From positions 7,501 to 71,500 of the forward strand of contig NZ_JTGN01000001.1 of NCBI RefSeq assembly GCF_000797495.1: a stretch of DNA of 64,000 bases, in the 5' to 3' direction. Below the pieces are notes generated by a model. The model had not been told where the DNA came from and searched no databases. It saw nothing but the letters and a program-made list of their open reading frames with translations. Every line of letters starts with the position of its first letter. Position 1 is the stretch's first letter. The stretch is from Robinsoniella peoriensis (lineage in GTDB: Bacteria > Bacillota > Clostridia > Lachnospirales > Lachnospiraceae). The translations under genes were made by a program, and so were the position numbers. Shown here in pieces: positions 43,935-54,225 of this stretch.

Positions 43935-46073
43935 TTAACTTTCTCCCCCTTCTTCTGCGATCTCAAAATCGATGGTGCGGCTCTGTCGGTCGCAGTCTAT
44001 TACCTTAACGGTTAATTTCTGTCCAAGTTTATATATTTTACCGGTGTCTACACCGAACATTTCATAAGTTTCTTCCTTATAATAATAGCGGTCGTCGTAC
44101 ATATGAGTAACATGAACCATACCCTCTATGGTATTTGGCAGCTCTACATACAGACCCCAGCTTGTGATTCCGGAAATAACCCCCTGGAAACACTGACCTA
44201 TACGGGCTTCCATATATTCCACTTTTTTCAGCTTATCTGTCTCCCGCTCTGCCTCATCCGCACGGCGTTCCATTTTACTGGACTGATCGGCAACCTGGGT
44301 CAGAATTCCATCGTAATGTTTGATCCTGCCGTTATTCATTCTGCCACGAAGATTGTCTTTGATGATACGGTGGATCTGAAGATCGGGATAGCGGCGTATC
44401 GGTGACGTGAAATGACAGTAGTACTGCGCTGCCAAACCAAAATGTCCGGTACATTCCGGTGTATATTTCGCCTGTTTCATAGAACGCAGAGTTAATCTGC
44501 TGATCATGGCTTCTTCCGGCGAATCTTCGATTCTTGCCAGCAGTTTTTGCAGTTCTTTGGGATGGATATCATTTTTGCTGTTTTTAATTCCATATCCGAA
44601 GTTGTTGATAAACAATGCCAGCTTTTCTATTTTTTCCGGATCCGGTGTGTCATGAGTACGGTATACAAAGGGAAGTTCCTGCCAGTAATAGTCTTCTGCT
44701 ACGGTTTCATTTGCCAGCAGCATGAAATCTTCTATAATTTTAGTGGCTATATTGCGGTCGTATGGTTTGATTTCCTGGGGCTTTCCTTTTTCATCCAGAA
44801 TAATCTTAGTCTCCGGGAAGTCAAAATCGATGGAACCTCTCTGCTTTCTCTTCTCCCGCAATAGACCTGCCAGTTCCTGCATGAGTTCAAACATTGGTAC
44901 CAGTGATTCATATTCTAAGCGTTCTTCTTCATCCTGCTCTGTCAGGATTTTCTTTACGCTGGTATAAGTCATTCTTCGGTCTACGTTAATCACAGTTTCT
45001 GCTATTTCATGACTGATGACGTTTCCTTTTTCATCCACATCCATGATACAGCTCAGTGCCAGTCTGTCTACACCCTGATTCAGGGAGCAGATTCCGTTGG
45101 ACAATTTGTGAGGAAGCATAGGTATTACCCGGTCTACCAGATAAACGCTGGTGCCTCTTTTTAAGGCTTCCCGGTCTAATGCACTGTTCTCTTGTACATA
45201 ATTGGTTACATCCGCTATATGAACTCCCAGATGATAAATATTTCCTTCTTTTGTAAGGGAAATGGCATCATCCAAATCTTTTGCATCTTCACCGTCAATG
45301 GTTACTGTCTGCAAATCACGCAGATCTTTTCTGCCTTCCATATCACCATCTATGATTTCATCGGGCATGCGCTGTGCCTGATTCATTACTTTTTCCGGAA
45401 AATCAAGGGGCAGCTCATAGGCATAAACGATGGAAAGGATATCCGTTCCCGGATCATTGATATGCCCGATAATTTCTTTAACTTTTCCTTCCGGATTTTT
45501 CGTTTTTGTGCCGTAATCTGTGATTTCCGCAACTACCTTATGCCCGTTCACAGCCCCTTTTGAGCGCTCAATAGGGATAAAGATATCTTTGGTCAGCTTT
45601 AAATTATCAGGTACGACAAAGCCAAAATTTTTACTCTGCTGATAGGTTCCGACTACTTCCTTCATGCCATGTTCCAGGATCTTAATAATGGCACCCTCCT
45701 GTCGTTTCCCGTTCTTTCCCGGAACCAGCGCTACCTGCACTGTATCCTGATGTACTGCTCCTTCGGTTGCAGTTTCCGGGATAAAAATATCTTCTTCCCT
45801 GCCTTCGATCTCTACAAATCCAAATCCTTTTGGATGTCCGATAAATTTCCCTACAAGGGATGTATCCTCTGCTTTTTTATATTTGCCCCTTTTGGATATT
45901 TCAATTTTTCCTTCCCGGATTAACTCTTCCAGCACCAGTTCCAGCGCCGGGCGGTCTTCTTTTGTAACCTGAAGTAAGATCGCGATTTCTTTAATCTTCA
46001 TCGGAATGTATTGTTTATCACAAATCATATCGTATATGACTTTCTTTCTCTTATCTAATAATTCTTGATTCAT
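43935..46073 (-). CDS. rnr: Ribonuclease R
   Basis: A 712-aa processive 3'-5' exoribonuclease that degrades structured RNA, including mRNA released by tmRNA. The N-terminal winged helix spans about residues 1-65. Two cold-shock OB domains follow (GFVEIEGREEDIF, FGFVVPDNLKLTKDIFIP). The RNB catalytic domain has TIDGEDAKDLDDAISL with its clustered Asp, and the C-terminal S1 domain has QCFQGVISGITSWGLYVEL. Complete. It forms the rnr-smpB pair found in many Firmicutes, downstream of secG. Confidence 0.96.
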   Translation of the reverse strand: MNQELLDKRKKVIYDMICDKQYIPMKIKEIAILLQVTKEDRPALELVLEELIREGKIEISKRGKYKKAEDTSLVGKFIGHPKGFGFVEIEGREEDIFIPETATEGAVHQDTVQVALVPGKNGKRQEGAIIKILEHGMKEVVGTYQQSKNFGFVVPDNLKLTKDIFIPIERSKGAVNGHKVVAEITDYGTKTKNPEGKVKEIIGHINDPGTDILSIVYAYELPLDFPEKVMNQAQRMPDEIIDGDMEGRKDLRDLQTVTIDGEDAKDLDDAISLTKEGNIYHLGVHIADVTNYVQENSALDREALKRGTSVYLVDRVIPMLPHKLSNGICSLNQGVDRLALSCIMDVDEKGNVISHEIAETVINVDRRMTYTSVKKILTEQDEEERLEYESLVPMFELMQELAGLLREKRKQRGSIDFDFPETKIILDEKGKPQEIKPYDRNIATKIIEDFMLLANETVAEDYYWQELPFVYRTHDTPDPEKIEKLALFINNFGYGIKNSKNDIHPKELQKLLARIEDSPEEAMISRLTLRSMKQAKYTPECTGHFGLAAQYYCHFTSPIRRYPDLQIHRIIKDNLRGRMNNGRIKHYDGILTQVADQSSKMERRADEAERETDKLKKVEYMEARIGQCFQGVISGITSWGLYVELPNTIEGMVHVTHMYDDRYYYKEETYEMFGVDTGKIYKLGQKLTVKVIDCDRQSRTIDFEIAEEGGES

Positions 46074-46215
46074 TCATTTTCTCTCTTTCTTAGTTGGCAG
46101 CATCTGCTTGTTTGTTTTTACGGTGCCCGGTAAATCTGTCTGCCTGAAACCTACCCGCCGGCACAACCTTAGATACACTGACTATGACTATATTCCATGT
46201 TTTTCGACATGGTTT

Positions 46216-46248
46216 AAAAAAACACCCTTGCAGTAACTACAAGAGTGT
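46216..46248 (-). terminator. Terminator after secG
   Basis: On the minus strand a 12-bp stem (ACACTCTTGTAG with CTGCAAGGGTGT, two G-U type pairs) around a 3-base loop, then a run of T. It lies 10 bases after the secG stop, so rnr may be partly insulated from secG. Confidence 0.85.
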
Positions 46249-46257
46249 CTTCTAACT

Positions 46258-46494
46258 TTAAAACTTAAGATTCAATACTACTGACAGCACGATAAATCCA
46301 ATTGCCAAGAACTTGGTGGATTTAACAAGCGCACCTTCTACGGAGCGTCCTTTGTTCTTGCCCCAGTAAGTATCTGCCATTCCACCAATTGTACCAAGTC
46401 CTGCTGACTTGCCTTCCTGCATCAATACAATTACTGTCAACGCAATACATACTAAGATATAAATTATAGTAAGGATCATTTTTAAAACTTCCAC
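46258..46494 (-). CDS. secG: Protein translocase subunit SecG
   Basis: A 78-aa membrane subunit of the SecYEG channel. Two membrane helices (ILTIIYILVCIALTVIVLM and LAIGFIVLSVVLNL) flank the conserved loop QEGKSAGLGTIGGMADTYWG. The start is a GTG at 46494, 8 bases from AGGAGG; a GTG three codons earlier overlaps that site. The secG-rnr-smpB order is a common Firmicute arrangement. Confidence 0.93.
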   Translation of the reverse strand: MEVLKMILTIIYILVCIALTVIVLMQEGKSAGLGTIGGMADTYWGKNKGRSVEGALVKSTKFLAIGFIVLSVVLNLKF

Positions 46495-46560
46495 GCTCTG
46501 CACCTCCTATGTTAAACGACAATATTGAGTTTACCACAGGCTGGAAAAAAAGTCAATAAT

Positions 46561-47826
46561 TTAAAAATTTTCCTCGATACGAAGGAGCTGATTATACTTG
46601 GCTACCCGCTCACTCCTGCACGGTGCTCCTGTTTTGATCTGCCCCGCTCCCGTTGCAACTGCTATATCCGCGATGATGGTATCTTCTGTCTCTCCGGAAC
46701 GATGGGAAATAATCGTACGGTATCCTGCCCGCTGCGCCATGTAAATGGCCTCAAATGCTTCTGTCAGCGTACCAATCTGATTGACCTTGACTAAGATTGC
46801 ATTTGCCGCTCCCAACTCAATTCCTTTTTTCAAACGTTCCGGATTGGTAACAAATAAATCATCCCCAACCAGCTGAATCCGGTCACCCAATTCCTGCGTC
46901 AGCTTCTGCCAGCCTTCCCAGTCATCCTCAAACAAACCGTCTTCAATGGATACAACCGGATATTTATCCGTCATCTCCTTGTAGTACTCTATCATCTCAT
47001 CCGCCGTACGTTCTACCCGGTGCCCCTTCATCTGGCTTTCACCCGGAAAATAATAAACTCTCTTCTTTTCATCGTATAGTTCAGATGCTGCTGCATCAAT
47101 GGCTATAACAATGTCCTTTTTCATCTGGTAGCCGCTTTTTTCCACTGCCTCTATCAGCAATTCTATCACTGCTGATGCATCCGGCAGATCCGGTGCGAAT
47201 CCGCCCTCGTCTCCGACTCCGGTAGACAGTCCTTTGGCTTTAATAATTTTCTTCAGATTGTGATAAATTTCCGAGCACATCTGCAATCCGTCATGAAAGC
47301 TTTTCGCTCCTTTGGGCATAATCATAAATTCCTGAAGATCTACGGTGTTATCTGCGTGACATCCGCCATTTAACACATTCATCATCGGAACCGGAAGTTC
47401 TCCCGGCTGCATTCCGCCCATATAACGAAACAAAGGCAGTTTCAGTGACTGGGCAGCTGCTTTGGCAACTGCCATGGAAACTCCCAATATGGCATTTGCT
47501 CCAATTCTCGATTTATTCCTGGTTCCATCTTCTCTTAAAAGTATTTTATCAACCGTAGTCTGCTGCAGCACGTTTTCACCGATAACTGCATCAGCCAGGA
47601 TTGTATTCACATGATGTACTGCCTGGGAAACACCCTGTCCCAGATAACGTTCTTCCCCATCCCTAAGTTCCATCGCTTCGAACTGTCCGGTAGATGCTCC
47701 AGAAGGAACCGCTGCCCTTCCAATCGCACCGCCTTCCGCCAGTACTTCCACTTCCACTGTAGGATTTCCCCTGGAATCCAGGATCTCTCTTCCGTAAACA
47801 TCGACAATTGGTATATATTCAAACAT
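46561..47826 (-). CDS. eno: Enolase
   Basis: Interconverts 2-phosphoglycerate and phosphoenolpyruvate. 421 aa with [32 protein letters not shown] (catalytic Glu), the metal ligands [12 protein letters not shown] and VGDDLFVTN, the catalytic Lys in [10 protein letters not shown], and the signature [27 protein letters not shown] is 10 bases before ATG 47826. The body is complete; the C-terminal end ([11 protein letters not shown]) is slightly shorter than average. Confidence 0.97.
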   Translation of the reverse strand: MFEYIPIVDVYGREILDSRGNPTVEVEVLAEGGAIGRAAVPSGASTGQFEAMELRDGEERYLGQGVSQAVHHVNTILADAVIGENVLQQTTVDKILLREDGTRNKSRIGANAILGVSMAVAKAAAQSLKLPLFRYMGGMQPGELPVPMMNVLNGGCHADNTVDLQEFMIMPKGAKSFHDGLQMCSEIYHNLKKIIKAKGLSTGVGDEGGFAPDLPDASAVIELLIEAVEKSGYQMKKDIVIAIDAAASELYDEKKRVYYFPGESQMKGHRVERTADEMIEYYKEMTDKYPVVSIEDGLFEDDWEGWQKLTQELGDRIQLVGDDLFVTNPERLKKGIELGAANAILVKVNQIGTLTEAFEAIYMAQRAGYRTIISHRSGETEDTIIADIAVATGAGQIKTGAPCRSERVAKYNQLLRIEENF

Positions 47827-47887
47827 AGAACATTGCCCTCCTTTAGAGAGTAGTGTGCCCATTTATTTCATAAAATAATCAAAAAAA

Positions 47888-48214
47888 TCAGTGCATGCCC
47901 ATATCAAATATCTCACGGAGCTCATCCGTCACTTCCCCTTCCACCTTGCAGGAAAGGAGCAAATGTATAAGCCTCTTATTTACGGCATCCTCCTGATACT
48001 CCTCCTTCACCGCTTCCAGTTCCGGAAACAAAACCTCCTTCATCTCCGCCACAGAGTCCAAAGACCGAAACTTCTCCACAAATCTTTCACCCAGCCCAAT
48101 TACCTTCACTGCCACACCCGCCGCACAGCAAAACTCCGCCGGCGAAATCAAAGGACTCTCCGATTTACATTTCAGCTTAATCATAATAGCCGATTTCACA
48201 ATATCCTTTACCAT
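47888..48214 (-). CDS. Small protein of unknown function
   Basis: A 108-aa predicted soluble protein (MVKDIVKSAIMIKLKCKSE... ending EIFDMGMH), acidic and mostly helical, with three Cys but no CxxC metal motif. GGAGG lies 8 bases before ATG 48214. It lies between gpmI and eno on the same strand, 61 bases before eno, so it may share the enolase transcript. I do not recognise the family. Confidence 0.6.
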   Translation of the reverse strand: MVKDIVKSAIMIKLKCKSESPLISPAEFCCAAGVAVKVIGLGERFVEKFRSLDSVAEMKEVLFPELEAVKEEYQEDAVNKRLIHLLLSCKVEGEVTDELREIFDMGMH

Positions 48215-48318
48215 ATCCAAAACCTCCGTCAAATATTCAAATAAATCTGCACTTTTAAATATATAAACAGGAGCGCCCGCACCTTTCGGTGCATCACGCC
48301 CCCTTGCATAAGAATCCC

Positions 48319-49860
48319 TTATTTTTTGATCAGCAACGATTTCCCTGTCATCTCCGCCGGCTTCTTCATCCCCATCATTTCAATTAATGTAGGTGCAATA
48401 TCAGCCAGGCATCCGCCTTCTTTCAATGTATAGTCCTTATCATAATTTACCAGAATGAACGGAACCGGATTTGTTGTATGTGCAGTAAACGGAACTCCTG
48501 TTACATAATCAACTAACTGCTCTGCATTTCCATGGTCTGCGCAGATGAACATCTGTCCATTTACTTCTTCAAGAGCTGCCACGGTTCTTCCAACACATGC
48601 ATCAACTGCCTCAATTGCTTTGATAGCTGCATTTTCTACACCAGTATGTCCAACCATATCCGGATTTGCAAAGTTAATGATGATCACATCGTATTTATCC
48701 GATTTGATTGCTTCAACTAACTTATCACAAACTTCATAAGCACTCATCTCCGGTTTTAAATCATAGGTAGCAACCTTTGGAGATTTTACAAGAATTCTGT
48801 CTTCACCTGCATTTGGCTCTTCTTTTCCTCCGTTAAAGAAGAAAGTAACATGTGCATATTTTTCTGTTTCTGCGATTCTGGCCTGTGTCAGATGATTTTC
48901 AGCCAGGAATTCGCCAAATGTATTGGTAATTGCCACTTTATGGAAAGCTACTTCTTTATGAGGAATTGTTTCATCATAATCCGTAAAGCAAACATAAGTC
49001 AGATCTAATCTTTTTTCACGTGGAAAGCCATCGAAATCATCACAGCAGAAAGCACGGGTAATTTCTCTTGCACGGTCCGGTCTGAAGTTAAAGAAGATTA
49101 CGGAATCTTTATCTTGGATGGTTGCAACCGGTGCTCCGTCTTTTACCATTACGGTAGGAAGTACGAATTCATCTGTCTTGTCTGCGTCATAGGATTTCTG
49201 AACGCCGCAGGGTCCGCACTCAGCGGTCTCTCCTTTGCCATTTACCATAGCATTATAAGCCAGTTCCACTCTGTCCCATCTGTTATCTCTGTCCATTGCA
49301 TAATAACGTCCCATTACAGATGCGATCTCGCCAACGCCGATCTCTTTCATTTTGTCAGCTAACTGTTCCACATATCCTTTACCGGAAGAAGGAGGTGTGT
49401 CACGTCCGTCCAGGAAGCAGTGTACATATACTTTCTCAAGGCCTTCTTTCTTAGCCAGCTCTAACAGACCATATACATGTGTATTGTGGCTGTGAACTCC
49501 GCCATCGGATAATAAACCAAACATATGAAGTGCCGTATTATTTTTCTTTGCATTTCTTACTGCATCTAATAATGCTTCATTTTTGAAGAAATCACCATCC
49601 TGAATCTCTTTGGTGATTCTGGTAAGCTCCTGATATACAATACGTCCGGCGCCCATGTTCAGATGTCCTACTTCTGAATTACCCATCTGGCCTTCCGGAA
49701 GTCCAACTGCCATTCCGCTTGCCTGACCTTCTACAAACGGGCATTCAGCCATTAACTTGTCCATTACCGGAGTGTTTGCTTCTGCTACTGCATTTGCCTG
49801 CTCCTTCTTATTCAATCCATATCCATCAAGTATCATCAAAACGGTTGGTTTCTTACTCAT
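48319..49860 (-). CDS. gpmI: 2,3-bisphosphoglycerate-independent phosphoglycerate mutase
   Basis: Interconverts 3- and 2-phosphoglycerate with two Mn ions. 513 aa, alkaline-phosphatase fold. LMILDGYGLNK has the first metal Asp, GNSEVGHLNMGAGR the phospho-Ser, HCFLDGRDTPP and GRYYAMDRDNRWDR follow, and the C-terminal metal sites are NFANPDMVGHTG and CADHGNAEQ. The start at 49860 has AAAGGAG 8 bases away. Normal size and all ligands present. Confidence 0.97.
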   Translation of the reverse strand: MSKKPTVLMILDGYGLNKKEQANAVAEANTPVMDKLMAECPFVEGQASGMAVGLPEGQMGNSEVGHLNMGAGRIVYQELTRITKEIQDGDFFKNEALLDAVRNAKKNNTALHMFGLLSDGGVHSHNTHVYGLLELAKKEGLEKVYVHCFLDGRDTPPSSGKGYVEQLADKMKEIGVGEIASVMGRYYAMDRDNRWDRVELAYNAMVNGKGETAECGPCGVQKSYDADKTDEFVLPTVMVKDGAPVATIQDKDSVIFFNFRPDRAREITRAFCCDDFDGFPREKRLDLTYVCFTDYDETIPHKEVAFHKVAITNTFGEFLAENHLTQARIAETEKYAHVTFFFNGGKEEPNAGEDRILVKSPKVATYDLKPEMSAYEVCDKLVEAIKSDKYDVIIINFANPDMVGHTGVENAAIKAIEAVDACVGRTVAALEEVNGQMFICADHGNAEQLVDYVTGVPFTAHTTNPVPFILVNYDKDYTLKEGGCLADIAPTLIEMMGMKKPAEMTGKSLLIKK

Positions 49861-49908
49861 GATATTTTCTCCTTTATTTAAATAAATTATTAACGTTCTC
49901 AAAAGCTT

Positions 49909-49938
49909 ATTTTACATGATGGTTGGGCTTCTTGTCAA
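49909..49938 (-). promoter_or_regulatory. Promoter of gpmI
   Basis: On the minus strand TTGACA (49938-49933), 18 bases, TAAAAT (49914-49909), about 50 bases before the start codon. Confidence 0.65.
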
Positions 49939-50055
49939 CAATACCCCCGATTAATTTTTGCAAAGTGAAATATTTCATCAACTACACCAATTTATTGACC
50001 GACTTATCTTATGTGTACGCAAAATTGCCTTCCTCACAAATCATCTGCATAAATT

Positions 50056-50102
50056 AAAACAGGTATTGTAATTCTCCTGCCGGATCATACAATACCTGTT
50101 TT
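50056..50102. terminator. Bidirectional-type terminator between gpmI and the permease
   Basis: AAAACAGGTATTGTA (50056-50070) and TACAATACCTGTTTT (50088-50102), a perfect 15-bp stem with a 17-base loop. Arms end in A- and T-runs, so it can act on either strand. It lies some 215 bases beyond the permease stop. Confidence 0.75.
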
Positions 50103-50317
50103 ACAGCTGTAAATTTGTATTGGTAACGCTTTACCCCCTCGAGCGAACAATTTCATCGTCCAGCATGTTATACCCCCAGGGTCCCACCATGCTGAGAAAA
50201 CCAGCTTTCTATCAATAAACTGCATCCTGGAAAGAGAATGGTCCGCCCCCTTCTCTTTCCGGGCACTACATCTGTCTGCAAAGTGTCCCTATATCCATAA
50301 AACTTATCCTTAAATCC
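50100..50317. other. Gene-free, structured stretch downstream of the permease
   Basis: No convincing gene. It holds the palindrome TTTACAGCTGTAAA (50100-50113), a CAGCATG/CATGCTG pair (50161-50194) and a perfect 10-bp hairpin GGAAAGAGAA/TTCTCTTTCC (50229-50260). It would be transcribed as the 3' UTR of the permease if transcription runs to the terminator at 50056-50102. Confidence 0.5.
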
Positions 50318-51697
50318 TTATAAGAACAAATATTTCAGGATAAATAATACCGCTAAAATGTACATAATAACGCTCATCTTCTTACGTTCTACCTTCTTAG
50401 ATGCCAGGTGAAGTGCCACGTAAGAGATCATTCCCATTGCGATACCTTCTGAAATACTATAGAAGAATGGCATTGCTGCAATACAGATAAATGCCGGAAT
50501 TCCTTCTCTCATATCATTGAAATCGATCTTGGTTACATTGGAAAGCATAAAGAATCCTACCATGATCAATGCCGGTGCTGTAGCGAAAGACGGAATTGCA
50601 AGAAAGATTGGAGACAGGAACAACGCTAATCCGAACAGTACTGCTGCTACTACCGCTGTGAGCCCCGTACGGCCTCCTTCTGAAACTCCGGTTGCGCTTT
50701 CAACATATGTGGTAGTGGTGGACGTTCCAAATACCGCACCTGCCGTTGTAGCTACTGCATCCGCCATCAATGCACCTTTGATATGCGGCAGTTTTCCGTC
50801 TTTATCCAACATGTCTGCCTTTGTTGCAAGTCCAATAAGTGCACCCAGGGTATCAAACAAGTCTACGAACAACAAAGCAAACACTACCATGGCAAACTGT
50901 CCGATCTGCATACCGGAAAAGCTCATTTTAAAGAATACCGGTGATATATCGGGAATGGATATTCCGCCGCTGAAATCCGGAATTAAAGAAAACAGTCCGA
51001 TTTCCGCATTGGGAACATATAAGCCGGTGAGCTGGCAAACGATCCCCAAAAGCCAGGTAATCAACATTCCCCACAGAATATTTCCTTTTACCTTACGGAC
51101 CACCATAATTGCTGTAATGATAATACCGATAATTGCTAATAACACTGTAATCCCAACATCCTGGAAACTTCCCATTCCTTCATTAAGCCCCTGGAATTTT
51201 TTCATTGAAAACAGGGTAACCAAAGTTGATCCCCCTAATACCAGGTGGCAATTCTGCAATCCGATAAATGCGATGAACAAACCAATTCCCACGCTCACGG
51301 CATGTTTTAAAGTCATAGGGATTGCATCAAACAACGCTTCTCTGATTTTAACTGCCGAAAGAAGAATAAAGATAATACCTTCTACAAAGACTGCGGCCAG
51401 CGCTACCTGCCAGCTGTATCCCATATCAGCCACAATGGTATAGGCAAAATATGCATTTAATCCCATACCCGGGGCTAATACGAATGGATAATTTGCGAAT
51501 AACGCCATACACAGTGTTCCTACCAAAGAAGCAAGGGCTGTTGCAGTGAAGACTGCGCCTTTGTCCATACCAGTGCTTGACAAAATATTCGGGTTTACTG
51601 CTAAAATATAGGCCATAGCCATAAATGTGGTAATACCTGCAATGATTTCCGTTTTTACATTCGTATGATTTTCTTTTAATTTAAATAGTTTTTCCAC
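50318..51697 (-). CDS. NCS2-family permease, AzgA/PbuG-like (guanine/hypoxanthine type)
   Basis: A 459-aa protein with about twelve to fourteen membrane helices. The AzgA-type features are TEIIAGITTFMAMAYILAVNPNIL at the start, VLAPGMGLNAYFAY, SVGIGLFIAFIGLQN and FGTSTTTTYVESATGVSEGGRTGLTAV. Relatives import guanine, hypoxanthine or adenine with protons. The start is a GTG (51697) with only a weak ribosome binding site. It lies 27 bases after hom, so it is probably co-transcribed. No purine riboswitch is seen upstream. Confidence 0.9.
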   Translation of the reverse strand: MEKLFKLKENHTNVKTEIIAGITTFMAMAYILAVNPNILSSTGMDKGAVFTATALASLVGTLCMALFANYPFVLAPGMGLNAYFAYTIVADMGYSWQVALAAVFVEGIIFILLSAVKIREALFDAIPMTLKHAVSVGIGLFIAFIGLQNCHLVLGGSTLVTLFSMKKFQGLNEGMGSFQDVGITVLLAIIGIIITAIMVVRKVKGNILWGMLITWLLGIVCQLTGLYVPNAEIGLFSLIPDFSGGISIPDISPVFFKMSFSGMQIGQFAMVVFALLFVDLFDTLGALIGLATKADMLDKDGKLPHIKGALMADAVATTAGAVFGTSTTTTYVESATGVSEGGRTGLTAVVAAVLFGLALFLSPIFLAIPSFATAPALIMVGFFMLSNVTKIDFNDMREGIPAFICIAAMPFFYSISEGIAMGMISYVALHLASKKVERKKMSVIMYILAVLFILKYLFL

Positions 51698-51723
51698 GTT
51701 TTCTCTTCCATCCTGTCTGTATT

Positions 51724-53022
51724 TTATGAGTGCCCGTACACTCTGATTACTGCTGAAATTTCATTGATCATTGACATGCTTGCAAATATTTTCAGGGAAT
51801 CATCAAAATGCCGCCCTTCAATAGAATCTGTAATCACGACAATTTCAGCCAGATCACCTCGTTTTGTCTTTTGAATAATCTTCTCGATACTTACTCCATT
51901 GTTGCCGAAAACACTGGCTACACTTGCCAATACACCCGGGTGGTCCTCCACCTGCATACGCAGGAAATAGCGGCTTCTTACATCCTCTATTTTCATAATC
52001 GGCAAATTCTTATAGCAGGTACAGCTGATCCTGCCGGTGCACCCAAACCGGATATTCCTGGCAATATCACATACATCTCCTACTATGGCACTGGCTGTTG
52101 GTAATTCCCCGGCTCCTCTGCCATAGAACATGGCATCATCCACTGCATCTCCATGGACGAATACTGCATTAAAGGAATCGTTTACCGCCGCCAAAGGATG
52201 TGTACTTGGAATCAGCATGGGATGTACCCTTGCTTCTATTCCGCCCTCTGTATTCCTGGCAACGCCTAACAGCTTAATGTGGCATCCCATTTCCTTGGCA
52301 TAGCGGATATCGGTTGCCGTAATCTTCGTAATTCCTTCCGTATACACATCCTGGAAGGTTACCCTGGAATTGAATGCAATAGATGCCATAATTGCCACTT
52401 TACGCCCTGCATCCAGACCTTCAACGTCCGCGGTGGGGTCTGCTTCTGCATAGCCCAGTTCCGTAGCCATTGCCAGCGCATCTGCAAATTCCATGCCATC
52501 TTCCGTCATTTTCGTTAAGATGAAATTGGTAGTTCCATTCACTATTCCAATGACTTCCGACAGATGATTTCCAGCCAGACACTGCTTCAGTGGCCGTATG
52601 ATCGGAATTCCACCCGCAACTGCCGCTTCAAACAAGAAATCCTTCTGATGGAGCGCTGCCATATCCAACAGCTCTTTTCCATCAACAGCAACCAGATCCT
52701 TGTTGGCTGTTACTACATTTTTCCCTGCCGCAAGGGCCTGCATCATATAAGTTTTGGCGGGTTCCATCCCTCCCATTACTTCAATGACGATTTCAATCTC
52801 CCCATCCTGAATGATTTCGTTCCAGTCATTCGTAAGAACTGACGGATCATCCACTTTGGCTGCAGCCTTCTCCAGGTTGCGGACCAGAATTTTCTTAATC
52901 ACAAGTTCTGCGCCAATCTTGCAGGGCATTTCTTCCTGCTGGCTCTTCAAAACCTTGTAAACTCCGGTACCCACTGTTCCCAGACCAAGCAGGGCAATGT
53001 TGATTTTCTTTACCTCGCTCAT
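51724..53022 (-). CDS. hom: Homoserine dehydrogenase
   Basis: Reduces aspartate semialdehyde to homoserine, on the way to Thr and Met. 432 aa: an N-terminal NAD(P) domain with ALLGLGTVGTGVYK, the catalytic domain with GIVNGTTNFILTKM and ADPTADVEGLDAGRKVAIMA, and a C-terminal ACT domain (VEDHPGVLASVASVFGNNGVSIE) expected to sense threonine. AAAGGAG stands 5 bases before the ATG. It lies inside the glycolytic gene cluster, between tpiA and the permease, with its own promoter. Confidence 0.96.
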   Translation of the reverse strand: MSEVKKINIALLGLGTVGTGVYKVLKSQQEEMPCKIGAELVIKKILVRNLEKAAAKVDDPSVLTNDWNEIIQDGEIEIVIEVMGGMEPAKTYMMQALAAGKNVVTANKDLVAVDGKELLDMAALHQKDFLFEAAVAGGIPIIRPLKQCLAGNHLSEVIGIVNGTTNFILTKMTEDGMEFADALAMATELGYAEADPTADVEGLDAGRKVAIMASIAFNSRVTFQDVYTEGITKITATDIRYAKEMGCHIKLLGVARNTEGGIEARVHPMLIPSTHPLAAVNDSFNAVFVHGDAVDDAMFYGRGAGELPTASAIVGDVCDIARNIRFGCTGRISCTCYKNLPIMKIEDVRSRYFLRMQVEDHPGVLASVASVFGNNGVSIEKIIQKTKRGDLAEIVVITDSIEGRHFDDSLKIFASMSMINEISAVIRVYGHS

Positions 53023-53070
53023 TTCTTCTCCTTTTTATCCTTTTGTAACAGGACATCACTTACGTTGTAT

Positions 53071-53100
53071 ATTATAGCACTAAACGCCGGTGGGCTGCAA
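53071..53100 (-). promoter_or_regulatory. Promoter of hom
   Basis: On the minus strand TTGCAG (53100-53095), 18 bases, TATAAT (53076-53071) with an extended TG motif just before it. The remainder of the gap up to 53345 has no gene. Confidence 0.7.
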
Positions 53101-53345
53101 TTCAAATTTGGGGTTTTCTCCCCATGAAATGCTTTTATGCAGCAATATGCAAATACGCTACTATGGTGATGATTATGCAACAATCTGTGCCACACTTATA
53201 ATAAAAACTTTTTTGATTATATCAAAGACTGACCAGGCTTTATATGAAAGAAAGTCAAAACTGGGCCGGAATGGATATACCTTTTATAAAAATATGCATC
53301 CGACATAACAGCCGTATACAATCATGTTTTTCACATTAGCGCTTT

Positions 53346-53376
53346 AAAAACCCTCCGGCAAGATGCCGGAGGGTTT
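53346..53376 (-). terminator. Terminator after tpiA
   Basis: AAACCCTCCGGCA and TGCCGGAGGGTTT form a perfect 13-bp stem with a 3-base loop; read on the minus strand it is followed by more T. It lies about 27 bases after the tpiA stop. Confidence 0.9.
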
Positions 53377-53403
53377 GATTAATTATATCTATTTAACTAT
53401 AAA

Positions 53404-54153
53404 TTATTTGTAATTTACAATTTTACCAAAGTCTGGTTTTAAAGCTGCTCCGCCTACAAGGCCGCCATCAATATCTGCCTGAGCAAATAATTCTGCTGCA
53501 CTTGCTGCTGATACAGATCCGCCGTACTGGATACGGATTGCTTCTGCTGTTGCCTGATCATAGATTTCGCCGATGCAGACACGGATTGCAGCGCAAACTT
53601 CCTGAGCCTGCTCTGTTGTTGCTACTTTACCTGTTCCGATTGCCCAGATTGGTTCGTAAGCGATTACAGCTGTCTTAGCCTGATCTGCTGTTACATTTAA
53701 GAATGCAACTTTGATCTGCTGACGGATGAAGTCGATGGTTACGCCCTGTTCTCTCTGCTCTAATGTTTCGCCACAGCAAACGATTGGGGTAATTCCATGT
53801 TCGAAAGCTTTTAATACTTTCTTATTTACTGTTTCGTTTGTTTCTGCGAAGTATTCTCTTCTTTCAGAATGTCCCAGAACTACATATTTAACACCAACAT
53901 CTGTTAACATTGCAGGTGAGATTTCTCCTGTGTAAGCGCCTTTTTCTTCATAGTACATATTTTCAGCACCAACCTGGATATTGGATCCTTTAGCTGCTTC
54001 CATAACCGGGATAATGTCGATTGCAGGTACGCAGAATACTACGTCTACTTCTTCACTTGCTACTAATGGTTTTAATTCATTTACTAAAGCAACTGCCTCA
54101 CTAGGAGTCATGTTCATTTTCCAGTTTCCTGCGATAATTTTCTTTCTTGCCAT
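53404..54153 (-). CDS. tpiA: Triosephosphate isomerase
   Basis: Interconverts dihydroxyacetone phosphate and glyceraldehyde 3-phosphate. 249 aa with IAGNWKMNM (catalytic Lys), [13 protein letters not shown] (catalytic His), [14 protein letters not shown] (catalytic Glu) and [10 protein letters not shown] with the GG phosphate loop and [10 protein letters not shown]. Complete. Lies 72 bases after pgk. Confidence 0.98.
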   Translation of the reverse strand: MARKKIIAGNWKMNMTPSEAVALVNELKPLVASEEVDVVFCVPAIDIIPVMEAAKGSNIQVGAENMYYEEKGAYTGEISPAMLTDVGVKYVVLGHSERREYFAETNETVNKKVLKAFEHGITPIVCCGETLEQREQGVTIDFIRQQIKVAFLNVTADQAKTAVIAYEPIWAIGTGKVATTEQAQEVCAAIRVCIGEIYDQATAEAIRIQYGGSVSAASAAELFAQADIDGGLVGGAALKPDFGKIVNYK

Positions 54154-54225
54154 TTTTCTTATTCTCCTGTTTTCTTCAAATCCGGCAGATATGATACTGC
54201 CCGGATTTTATAGTTATACTGAATC

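Noticed and set aside
50517..51443. A 308-codon open frame on the plus strand
   Set aside because: Exactly antisense to the NCS2 permease gene. Composition is the mirror of membrane codons, and there is no ribosome binding site.
51698..51723. Purine riboswitch before the NCS2 permease
   Set aside because: Only 26 bases separate it from hom, and no conserved aptamer core is present there.
53090..53308. A 72-codon frame between hom and tpiA
   Set aside because: Overlaps the hom promoter region in antisense, no ribosome binding site, no recognisable motif.
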